DNA of 22,929 nt from positions 1 to 22,929 of the forward strand of contig CBEWDL010000032.1 of assembly GCA_965555375.1 (NCBI GenBank), written 5' to 3'. Under the pieces are notes generated by a model. It was not told the origin of the DNA. It saw only the letters and a list, made by a program, of their open reading frames with translations, and ran no database searches. This document shows positions 6,784 to 13,514 of the stretch, piece after piece. This DNA comes from CBDVBL01 sp965555375 (GTDB lineage Bacteria > Zixibacteria > MSB-5A5 > UBA10806). Within the stretch, counting starts at the first letter, position 1. Each line of letters starts with the position of its first letter. Both the position numbers and the translations under genes were made by a program.

Positions 6784-6984
6784 TTAAATCTCCTTACGCT
6801 TGCGATCCCGGGAGGAATGGTTGAGAATCATGCCGACCCCGATTACTACCAGCGCCAGCGGCCACCAGGTGCTCAAAAAATCGCCCAGATTGAAATAAAT
6901 GATATGCAGTCGGTCCAGAAGCATCAAAGTCCCGACCAGTATAAACAAAATCCCCCACAAAATTCCGGAAAAATTACGGGCCAT
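6784..6984 (-). CDS. Small DUF5668-type two-helix membrane protein
   Basis: 66 residues with two transmembrane helices: ~8-24 (ILWGILFILVGTLMLLD) and ~38-54 (TWWPLALVVIGVGMILN). The amphipathic connector and the short basic tail (SSRDRKRKEI) match the DUF5668/LiaI-like pattern. It is homologous in layout to the membrane half of the adjacent LiaF-like protein, suggesting duplication or a heteromeric pair in the inner membrane. The ATG at 6984 has GGGGG a few bases upstream. Its TAA stop abuts the TTG start of the next gene, so the two are translationally coupled. It starts 22 nt after the aconitase small subunit stop. No enzymatic function can be inferred. Confidence 0.75.
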   Translation of the reverse strand: MARNFSGILWGILFILVGTLMLLDRLHIIYFNLGDFLSTWWPLALVVIGVGMILNHSSRDRKRKEI

Positions 6985-7006
6985 AGCTACCCCCGATCAA
7001 AGGGTT

Positions 7007-7504
7007 TTAATCCAGTTTGAAATCTCCGTGCTTCTGTATATGTGACAAAAGCCCACCATCATTGAGGATCTTAATCATCGTAGGCGGAAGAGGTTTGAAA
7101 TCTAATTCTTCCCCATTGGCAAGATCCTTTATTACGCCAGCCTCCAGATCGACTTCAAGCTCGTCGCCGGCGTTAATCTTATCGGTATCGCACATTAAAA
7201 CCGGCAAACCCACGTTTATGGAGTTTCGGAAGAAAATCCTGGCAAAAGATTTGGCCAGAACTGCTGACACACCGGAAAGCTTTATAATCGTAGGCGCATG
7301 TTCCCTTGATGATCCCAGGCCGAAGTTTTTCCCGCCGACCACGAAATCGCCCGGCGACATTTTCGACGCAAATTCGGTGTCGGCATCCTCCAGAACATGC
7401 TTTGCCAGCTCCGGCAGGTTCGAGCGGAGATGAAAATACCGTCCCGGCGCAATATGATCCGTGGATATATCATCTCCGAATTTCCAGGCCTTTCCTTTCA
7501 ACAA
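7007..7504 (-). CDS. LeuD-type aconitase / isopropylmalate dehydratase small subunit
   Basis: 165 residues from TTG at 7504. This start is chosen because AGGAGG (7518-7513) lies eight bases upstream and the resulting KGKAWKFGDDISTDHI start is typical of the family. A GTG at 7513 would lie inside that ribosome site, giving 168 residues. Motifs: GDDISTDHIAPGRYFHL (10-26), GGKNFGLGSSREHAP (57-71) and NDGGLL near the end. It forms the swivelling domain 4 that completes the active site of the large subunit. The substrate loop after GRY reads FHLR. In archaeal relatives, to my recollection, YLRT marks homoaconitase and YLVx isopropylmalate isomerase; this matches neither cleanly. Neighbours icd and mdh, and the absence of leuA/leuB, favour aconitase (citrate to isocitrate) over leucine synthesis. 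Family is secure; substrate is inferred. Confidence 0.9.
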   Translation of the reverse strand: MLKGKAWKFGDDISTDHIAPGRYFHLRSNLPELAKHVLEDADTEFASKMSPGDFVVGGKNFGLGSSREHAPTIIKLSGVSAVLAKSFARIFFRNSINVGLPVLMCDTDKINAGDELEVDLEAGVIKDLANGEELDFKPLPPTMIKILNDGGLLSHIQKHGDFKLD

Positions 7505-7509
7505 TTCAA

Positions 7510-7518
7510 TCACCTCCT
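7510..7518 (-). promoter_or_regulatory. Fused stop/Shine-Dalgarno AGGAGGTGA coupling the two aconitase subunits
   Basis: The last two Arg codons and stop of the large subunit (AGG AGG TGA, 7518-7510) spell the full complement of the 16S rRNA 3' end. The TTG at 7504 then lies at ideal distance. A ribosome finishing the large subunit is thus placed to start the small one, which would help set 1:1 stoichiometry. Confidence 0.75.
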
Positions 7519-9216
7519 GCCCTTCCTGGCGGCCCTTTTGACCGCTTTTCCGGCGGGAGTCCTTTTGACGGACTTCTTAACGGCCTTTTTAGCTGATTTT
7601 TTTGCAGTTTTCTTGGCCGTTTTCTTAACGGCTTTCCCTGCTGCTTTCCTCTTGGTTGTGGTCTCGCTTTCCTTTGCGGCAGGTTTCGATCTCAATGCTT
7701 CCTTCACAGCCCTGGCGGCGTCGGAGGCCAGCCTTGTTAAAGTCTTTTCGAAATCCATGGCCGCCTTACGAGCTTTCGGTCCGTATTCCGCCATCGCTTT
7801 CTTGGCCATGCGCTCGACCTTTTCAGATGCCTCCTTGGCTTTTGGCCCGACAACCGCTGCTGTATCGCTGGCCACGCGTTCGATTGTTTTCTGTGCCGAG
7901 TGCGCGACGGCCTTGAGAGCCTCAGTGTCAATCACCTGCGGTCTGCCTAAGAATTTTAGCTCTCTGGCATACTTTCTGGGATCGGCGATAACGCCCTCAA
8001 TGGCAGACGCTGCAATTGCGGCCGGTGATCCGAGATAGATCTCTGAATTCGGGTTTCCCATCCGGCCCTGGAAATTCCTATTCTGGGTTGCCAGACAAAC
8101 TTCTCCATCAGCGAGTATGCCTCCATGTATTCCGACACACGGCCCGCATCCGGGCGCAATCATTACCGCCCCGAATTCTATCAGAGTCTGGTAATATCCT
8201 CTGGCCATGGCTTCCTTCAGGACATCCTCAGATCCCGGTATGGCCACGAATCTGATGTTTGAAGCAAGCTTTTTGCCTCTGACCATTCTGGCAACGATCT
8301 CCCAGTCCTCGATCCGGGAGTTGGTGCAGGTGCCGAGAAAGACCTGATCGATCCTGATTCCCGCCGCTTCGTCGATCGTATGCGTATTATCGACCGTGTG
8401 CGGGTAGCTTACCGTGGGAACCAGCCTGGAGACATCGATCTCAATGACCCGTTGGTACTGAGCATCATCATCGGCCGTCAATGGAACCCACCTATCGCCG
8501 CGTCCCATCTCTTCAAGGTATCGATGGGTAGTCTCATCGGAAGCGATAAGACCGACCTTGGCTCCCGCCTCCACTGCCATGTTGGACAGAGTGAATCGTC
8601 CCGACATATCCATGCTGTCGATCGTGGGGCCGCAGAATTCAAGCGCCATATAGGTGGCTCCATCAGCGCCTATGAGGCCGATGAGATGCAGAATCAGATC
8701 CTTCGGGAATACGCCCAGCGGAAATTCTCCCGTGACATAGATTTTAATCGTCTCAGGAACCCTGAACCAGGTCTTCCCGAAAGCCATCCCGATGCCGACA
8801 TCAGTGGAGCCCATGCCGGTCGCGAAGCATCCCAGAGCCCCGCCGGTGCAGGTATGGCTGTCGGCGCCAATCATAACCTCGCCGGGATTGACATACCTCT
8901 CGTTTATCACGACATGACAGATCCCTTTGCCGACTTCCGAAACATGCGCACCCATCTTCCTGGCAAACTCTCTGATGAATTTGTGGTCGTTGGAAAGCTC
9001 CTTGCGCGACGATGGCGCCGAATGATCCAGGAAGAATACCACCCTCTCCGGGTCCGCAAGCTTCTCTACTCCCAGCTTCTCCAGTTGACGAATAGCCAGA
9101 GGCCCGGTGCCGTCCTGCAAAAGGCAGAGATCGACATTGGCTATGGTAATCTCGCCGGCAGAGACATCATGCCCGGCATGTGCGCCCAATATCTTTTCTG
9201 CAAGGGTTTTGCCCAT
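7510..9216 (-). CDS. LeuC-type aconitase / isopropylmalate dehydratase large subunit with histone H1-like tail
   Basis: 568 residues, against about 420 for the usual LeuC-type subunit. Residues 1-~420 are complete: GADSHTCTGGALG (117-129), FLGTCTNSR with cluster ligand Cys297, and MIAPGCGPCVG with Cys357 and Cys360, the three ligands of the catalytic [4Fe-4S] cluster. With the small subunit it should isomerise citrate/isocitrate; icd and mdh in the same operon support this over isopropylmalate or homoaconitate. Residues ~430-510 are an added amphipathic helical stretch with two related units (VGPKAKEASEKVERMAKKAM; YGPKARKAAMDFEKT). Residues ~522-568 are a polycation (KKTAKKTAKKSAKKAVKK... ending in KGRR), 23 of 47 residues being Lys/Arg. 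The tail is encoded with varied synonymous codons, so it is not a recent simple-repeat slippage product. The ATG at 9216 has GAGGAGG upstream. Confidence 0.92.
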   Translation of the reverse strand: MGKTLAEKILGAHAGHDVSAGEITIANVDLCLLQDGTGPLAIRQLEKLGVEKLADPERVVFFLDHSAPSSRKELSNDHKFIREFARKMGAHVSEVGKGICHVVINERYVNPGEVMIGADSHTCTGGALGCFATGMGSTDVGIGMAFGKTWFRVPETIKIYVTGEFPLGVFPKDLILHLIGLIGADGATYMALEFCGPTIDSMDMSGRFTLSNMAVEAGAKVGLIASDETTHRYLEEMGRGDRWVPLTADDDAQYQRVIEIDVSRLVPTVSYPHTVDNTHTIDEAAGIRIDQVFLGTCTNSRIEDWEIVARMVRGKKLASNIRFVAIPGSEDVLKEAMARGYYQTLIEFGAVMIAPGCGPCVGIHGGILADGEVCLATQNRNFQGRMGNPNSEIYLGSPAAIAASAIEGVIADPRKYARELKFLGRPQVIDTEALKAVAHSAQKTIERVASDTAAVVGPKAKEASEKVERMAKKAMAEYGPKARKAAMDFEKTLTRLASDAARAVKEALRSKPAAKESETTTKRKAAGKAVKKTAKKTAKKSAKKAVKKSVKRTPAGKAVKRAARKGRR

Positions 9217-9298
9217 TGCTGCCTCCTCTATAAATCCAAAAGACCGATCAATCCGGCCCGACCCATCGGTAAGGTTTCCCCCGTCTTTATTCGGCCTT

Positions 9299-10225
9299 CT
9301 AATATCCCAGAATCGATAGGGTTTCCTTATATGTCTCGGCAGAATGTTGCAACGATTTCAGCTCGTCATCATCGAGTTTCAACTCGAATATCTTCTCGAC
9401 ACCGTTGGCGCCAAGCAGGGCCGGGACTCCGATGTATAGATCTTTTATGCCGTATTGGCCGGTGAGAAAAACAGAGCACGGCGCCACCCGCTTACGGTCC
9501 CTCAAGACAGAATCGATCATTTCAACGGTTGCCGCCGCCGGAGCATAATATGCCGAACCGGTCTTGAGAAGCTTGACGATCTCCCCACCGCCAACCCGGG
9601 TGCGGTCCGAGATCGCCTGAATCTTGTCCTTAGAGATAAGCTCAGTTATCGGTATCCCGCCAACAGTCGTATATCGAGGAAGCGGAACCATGGTATCGCC
9701 ATGCCCACCGAGAACCATAGCCTGAACGTCGGTAACGGAAATGCCCAGCTCCCAGGCGACAAAGGTGCGGAAGCGAATGGAATCTAAAATCCCTGCCTGT
9801 CCGAAGACTCTACTGCTCTCAAAGCCGGTTTTTTTCCAGCAATGATAGGTCATGATATCGAGGGGATTGGCTACCATTAAAACGATCGCTTTGGGACAGA
9901 GGTCTTTTATTTTTTCAGAGACCGAACCTATGATGTCAGCATTTGTATTGATCAGGTCCTCGCGGGACATGCCCGGCTTTCGCGGTACGCCGGCGGTATG
10001 AATAACCATATCCGACCCCTTCATATCGGCGAAATCGTTGGAGCCGGTTATAACTGTCTCGTAGTTGCGAATCGGGCCAGCCTGGCAAAGATCAAGCCCC
10101 TTCCCCTTCGGCATATCTTCAATGACGTCAATCAGAGTTATATCGCAAATATTCTTCTCCGCGAGATACATTGCGGTGCATTCACCGACATGCCCCGCTC
10201 CGATTATCGTTACCTTTTTTCTCAT
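9299..10225 (-). CDS. mdh: Malate dehydrogenase, LDH-like type
   Basis: 308 residues, a normal length; interconverts malate and oxaloacetate with NAD. The Rossmann motif GAGHVGE (9-15) and Asp33 ending the second strand (TLIDV) indicate NAD. The substrate loop AGVPRKPGMSRED carries Arg82 and Arg88. PRK rather than the Gln of lactate dehydrogenase marks malate specificity. Catalytic His175 lies in GGHGDTMVP, and GILDSIRFRTFVA carries the third substrate Arg. The ATG at 10225 is preferred: GGAGGA ends five bases upstream. A GTG one codon earlier is too close to it. It begins 18 nt after the larA-like stop and is 82 nt from the aconitase start, inside the TCA operon. Confidence 0.97.
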   Translation of the reverse strand: MRKKVTIIGAGHVGECTAMYLAEKNICDITLIDVIEDMPKGKGLDLCQAGPIRNYETVITGSNDFADMKGSDMVIHTAGVPRKPGMSREDLINTNADIIGSVSEKIKDLCPKAIVLMVANPLDIMTYHCWKKTGFESSRVFGQAGILDSIRFRTFVAWELGISVTDVQAMVLGGHGDTMVPLPRYTTVGGIPITELISKDKIQAISDRTRVGGGEIVKLLKTGSAYYAPAAATVEMIDSVLRDRKRVAPCSVFLTGQYGIKDLYIGVPALLGANGVEKIFELKLDDDELKSLQHSAETYKETLSILGY

Positions 10226-10243
10226 CACGTTCCTCCTTTTCCA

Positions 10244-11473
10244 TCAAATTCTAACCGGTACCAAAAAACACGCATCTTTCAAAATCGCGACTTTCGCCGA
10301 ACCGCCGAAGCTTTCAAGGGCATCTCTCAAGGCAACCTGCGGCGATTGCTTCGGTTCAAAATATAATTTTCTTATAACGTTGTCATCCAAATTCGTAACA
10401 TACCATATTTTTATTTTCTCCAGCCGCCTGGCGCTCTTGATCAGTTTATGAATTCCGAAACGGTTATCCTTCAGCGCTTTCTTAGAAAGCGCCGACCGCG
10501 GCGTCGGGTAATCTTCGGCCAGCTTCGCGAAATACGGAGATCCTATCCCCTCCCGGCAGGCGCCGACCACAATCAGAATTCCGCCGTCGGCCACAGCCTC
10601 TGCCCCATGCTCCTGCCCCTTCTGAAGTTGATAAAGATTATCATCAAGCGGGGGTTCACCTATTGCAAAAACGATATCATAATACTTATCAATAGATATC
10701 TGATACGCTTGCCCGGCCTTCCCGGCCGCTCCCGCGAAACTCTCGCCTAAATCCCCGCAACATAGATCTATGATGTCCCCTTCTCGGGAAAGAACCAGTT
10801 GAATCGAAAAAATCGGCATCTGGGCCACGATTGCCGCGGCCTCCTCCAGATCAAGGTGGACCGGATTATTCTCAAGATTTAAGCTTTTTGCAGACTCTGA
10901 TTTCGCATGGCTATGGTTGGCGACTATCGTCTCAAAGGCCGCCATTCCCGGAACGAGCGATTTCCGCCCGCCTGTGAATCCAGCAAAGAAATGTGACTCC
11001 ACGGAGTTTATACAGATTATGGCCTCGGCCCCGGCAAGTTTTTCGCTGACAATGATACGAGTCCCACGGCTTGTGCGCCCCAATTCGATCATCGACTTAC
11101 CATCATAACAGTCATGAATAAAAATCCGCCCCTCGAAAAAGCTGCGCGCATGACCCATAATACGATCGATCTCCTCGTCGGTCGGTGCCCGATGACTCCC
11201 GGTGGCGATCAAGATTTCCAAGCGCTCCGGGGGAACCTGCTTTAAGAGAATCTCCAGGATTCTGGAAGTGGGGATGCGTCGTGTGGCGTCGTTAACGATC
11301 ACCGATATTCTCTTCCCCTCGAAAATGTCCAGATATTTATCCAGAGCGGCTATGACTTTTTTCTCGATTGATTTCTCGTGTAAAGGTTTTCGATAGATTT
11401 CGCCCAGGACCGCGGTGTCGTCGGGAAATTCCACTTTCACCGATTTACCATCATATGGAACCTGTATCTCCAT
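10244..11473 (-). CDS. LarA-family nickel-pincer 2-hydroxyacid racemase/epimerase
   Basis: 409 residues. LarA uses a nickel-pincer nucleotide covalently bound to a Lys, and its family includes lactate, malate and other 2-hydroxyacid racemases. Visible: NDATRRIP (61-68), TGSHR with His94, and ESHFFAGFTGGRKSLVPG with His161 and Lys171, then His187 in VANHSHA. The spacing His161-(10)-Lys171 and His161-(26)-His187 equals that of His174, Lys184 and His200 in the Lactobacillus plantarum enzyme, and His94 fits its His108. Thus the catalytic and cofactor residues appear intact. No larB, larC or larE cofactor genes are in the window. It lies 12 nt after ndk and 18 nt before mdh. That context makes malate (D/L) a sensible substrate candidate, but this is inference only. 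The ribosome site is weak. Confidence 0.85.
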   Translation of the reverse strand: MEIQVPYDGKSVKVEFPDDTAVLGEIYRKPLHEKSIEKKVIAALDKYLDIFEGKRISVIVNDATRRIPTSRILEILLKQVPPERLEILIATGSHRAPTDEEIDRIMGHARSFFEGRIFIHDCYDGKSMIELGRTSRGTRIIVSEKLAGAEAIICINSVESHFFAGFTGGRKSLVPGMAAFETIVANHSHAKSESAKSLNLENNPVHLDLEEAAAIVAQMPIFSIQLVLSREGDIIDLCCGDLGESFAGAAGKAGQAYQISIDKYYDIVFAIGEPPLDDNLYQLQKGQEHGAEAVADGGILIVVGACREGIGSPYFAKLAEDYPTPRSALSKKALKDNRFGIHKLIKSARRLEKIKIWYVTNLDDNVIRKLYFEPKQSPQVALRDALESFGGSAKVAILKDACFLVPVRI

Positions 11474-11485
11474 TATGCCAAACGG

Positions 11486-11890
11486 TCAGGAGAAGAAGAA
11501 CTCAATCTCGGTTTTCGCCGTTTCTTTGCCATCGGAGGCATGAACCGAGTTTTTGGTAAGGCTCATGGCGAGATCGTGACGAACAGTGCCCGGAGCGGCT
11601 TTAGAGGGATCGGTAGCGCCGACCAATGCCCGAACGCCGGAAACCGTATCGCCGCTGCATTCTATGACCATCGGAACTATAGGCCCGGATGACATAAATT
11701 TACAGAGCTCATCGAGAAAAGGACGCCCCTCGTGAACCGCATAAAACCTTCTGGCTTCCTCATACGAAAGATGAACCATTTTCATGGTAACAATTTCGAA
11801 CCTCGCCCTTTCCAGCCGCTCAATGATCTGGCCGATCAGATTCCTCTTGACCGCATCCGGTTTGATAATCAAAAGCGTCCTGTCAGCCAT
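11486..11890 (-). CDS. ndk: Nucleoside diphosphate kinase
   Basis: 134 residues from the ATG at 11890, giving the family start MADRTLLIIKPDAVKRN; the frame stays open further upstream but that part only overlaps the Kor gamma gene. The enzyme transfers the terminal phosphate of ATP to other NDPs through a phospho-His. Catalytic His117 is in NSVHASD; the nucleotide-binding segment GATDPSKAAPGTVRHDLA (91-108) and Arg/Thr residues are present. Length is standard. The start overlaps the Kor gamma stop by 8 nt (ATGGCTGA), so it is translationally coupled. Encoded with succinyl-CoA synthetase, it would equilibrate GTP and ATP made at that step. Confidence 0.97.
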   Translation of the reverse strand: MADRTLLIIKPDAVKRNLIGQIIERLERARFEIVTMKMVHLSYEEARRFYAVHEGRPFLDELCKFMSSGPIVPMVIECSGDTVSGVRALVGATDPSKAAPGTVRHDLAMSLTKNSVHASDGKETAKTEIEFFFS

Positions 11891-12452
11891 GTCTTTCTCT
11901 CTTGGCATTGTACCCGGTCTCGAAACCGATCTGACAGGCCAGTTTATTCTTATCCTCGGTGCCTTTCGGCGCCCGACCGAGGACGGCCTTTTCCAGCGAT
12001 TCACGCGAGCAGATACCGGAGATCTCTGCAATCGCCGCTATGGAAACAACATTAGCCACCACCGGCGTGCCGACCTTCTCCCTTGCGATTCTTATGAAAG
12101 GCAGGGCGTAGGCCTTGTTAATGGGAATCTGGCGAACTTTGTCCGAATCAACAATGAGTATCCCATCTTCCTTCAAAAAGCGACAATACTCATCACACGA
12201 TTCCTGCGTCAGGCACAGAAGAATATCAAGCTCGGTGGCTTTAGGATAGTATATTTCTCCCTCGGAGATTATGACATCCGATCTGGAGGCCCCTCCTCTG
12301 GCCTCCGGTCCGTAGGACTGAGTCTGCGAAACGTTTCTCCCCTCGTATACTCCCAGCGCCTCCGCCAGTATGACGCCCGCCAGAACGAGGCCCTGACCGC
12401 CTGAGCCCGAGAGCCTGATTTCATACCGGCTCGTGTCAATCTTATCTCTCAT
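11883..12452 (-). CDS. korC: 2-oxoacid:ferredoxin oxidoreductase gamma subunit (2-oxoglutarate type)
   Basis: 189 residues from the ATG at 12452; a TTG one codon upstream is less likely. The KorC/PorG signature is clear: RLSGSGGQGLVLAGVILAEA (12-31), then SQTQSYGPEARGGASRSDV and YPKATELDILLCLTQESCD. It pairs with the alpha, beta and ferredoxin subunits encoded just upstream to oxidise 2-oxoglutarate with CoA to succinyl-CoA and CO2, reducing ferredoxin, or the reverse in a reductive TCA cycle. It is separated from korB by 177 nt, the largest gap in the operon, and overlaps ndk by 8 nt. The choice of 2-oxoglutarate over pyruvate or branched-chain acids rests mainly on operon context. Confidence 0.93.
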   Translation of the reverse strand: MRDKIDTSRYEIRLSGSGGQGLVLAGVILAEALGVYEGRNVSQTQSYGPEARGGASRSDVIISEGEIYYPKATELDILLCLTQESCDEYCRFLKEDGILIVDSDKVRQIPINKAYALPFIRIAREKVGTPVVANVVSIAAIAEISGICSRESLEKAVLGRAPKGTEDKNKLACQIGFETGYNAKRERHG

Positions 12453-12480
12453 CAATTCACCAACAATCGCTTCATAATTG

Positions 12481-12585
12481 TTATACCCCTCTGCCCCGTC
12501 GAAATTCCCTCGTTAAAAAATCATTATCCAATTTCTTTGATCCAGCCCAAAGAACATTGCGTAAGACTTCCTCAAACCGTTTCAT
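12481..12585 (-). CDS. Possible 34-residue small protein between korB and korC
   Basis: An ATG at 12585 opens a 34-codon frame ending in TAA at 12481, starting MKRFEEVLRNVLWAGSKKL and ending FLTREFRRGRGV. It is basic, with a plausible amphipathic helix, and fills most of the otherwise empty 177-nt gap. The upstream sequence GCGTCGG is a poor ribosome site, and no family is recognised. It could be a real small subunit or chance; conservation in relatives would decide. Confidence 0.22.
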   Translation of the reverse strand: MKRFEEVLRNVLWAGSKKLDNDFLTREFRRGRGV

Positions 12586-12629
12586 CCGACGCTAATGAAT
12601 GAGAAAACAAATCCGCATACCGGGTCATC

Positions 12630-13514
12630 CTAATCCTTATCGCCCGGCCCGGTTTCCTTGACCAACCTCTCTGCATCTACTTCTTCTTCCATCACCTTGA
12701 AACGATCGATTATTTTCTGGTATTCATCCACATATCCCGGCCTCTCCTGTTCATGGAGTACGCCGGTAATGAATTTCCCCTCAAGTTGTTCCGGGGTCAT
12801 CTTCGATGCCGCCGTGACAGGCACCGCATTCTCCTTCTGCCACATTATCATCTTGACAGCGCTACCCTCACGATTAAGCCTTCCATATTGCGTATGGCAA
12901 TTCGAGATCACCTCGACCAGCGAAAACCCCTTCCTGCCCAGCGCCTGGGTGATCAGCCGGGCGAGCTGGGATGCATGATAGACTGTCCCGCGAGCTATAA
13001 AGGTTGCGCCGGCCGATTTGGCCAGTGAAACCGGATCGAAAGCCTGCTCGACCACCCCATACGGAGCCGTTGTTCCCATCTTCAGATAAGGGGTGGTCGG
13101 TGAATACTGGCCGCCTGTCATGCCGTATATATAGTTGTTCACAAGGATACAGGTTATATCCATATTCCGGCGCGCCGTATGGATGAAATGATTTCCCCCG
13201 ATGGCCAGAAGGTCGCCGTCGCCGGATATAACTATCACTTTCAAATTGGGATTGGCCAGTTTCACGCCGGTGGCAAAAGCCAGGGGTCTGCCGTGGGTGG
13301 TATGAAGGGTATTGAAATCGAGATAAACCGGAATCCGCGCCGTGCAGCCGATTCCCGAAACTATGGCCACGTCGTCTTTTTCCAACCCGATGCTATCGAT
13401 GGCTCTGATCATGGCTCCCATGGCGATCCCGATTCCGCAGCCGGCGCACCAGACGTTGGGAAATTTCTTACGGTGTCTTAGATACTTATGGGTAACGTTC
13501 GATTTTTGTTCCAC
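12630..13514 (-). CDS. korB: 2-oxoglutarate:ferredoxin oxidoreductase beta subunit (TPP-binding)
   Basis: 294 residues; the thiamine diphosphate and [4Fe-4S] subunit of the complex. Four conserved cysteines fit the cluster: Cys23 and Cys26 in WCAGCGIG, Cys57 in GIGCTARIP, and Cys206 in SNCHTQYGRLN. The TPP motif runs from ISGDGDLLAIGGNHF (97-110) to CILVNN (122-127), with the usual YGMTGGQYSPTTP following. TQYGRLN after the last Cys is in keeping with the 2-oxoglutarate branch. The GTG start at 13514 shares one base with the TAG stop of korA (TAGTG), with AGGAGGA upstream, so alpha and beta are translationally coupled. Confidence 0.95.
   Translation of the reverse strand: MEQKSNVTHKYLRHRKKFPNVWCAGCGIGIAMGAMIRAIDSIGLEKDDVAIVSGIGCTARIPVYLDFNTLHTTHGRPLAFATGVKLANPNLKVIVISGDGDLLAIGGNHFIHTARRNMDITCILVNNYIYGMTGGQYSPTTPYLKMGTTAPYGVVEQAFDPVSLAKSAGATFIARGTVYHASQLARLITQALGRKGFSLVEVISNCHTQYGRLNREGSAVKMIMWQKENAVPVTAASKMTPEQLEGKFITGVLHEQERPGYVDEYQKIIDRFKVMEEEVDAERLVKETGPGDKD

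Noticed and set aside
7397..8038. 213-codon plus-strand hydrophobic frame
   Set aside because: Antisense of the tail and helical insert of the aconitase large subunit; the same mirror effect as at 3183-3494.
8380..9465. Long plus-strand frame of 361 codons
   Set aside because: Lies fully opposite the conserved aconitase domain and the end of mdh, both with intact catalytic motifs; no family recognised in the plus frame.
11891..12031. N-terminal extension of Ndk to 181 residues
   Set aside because: The extra residues are only an out-of-frame read of korC; the Ndk family starts at the ATG at 11890.
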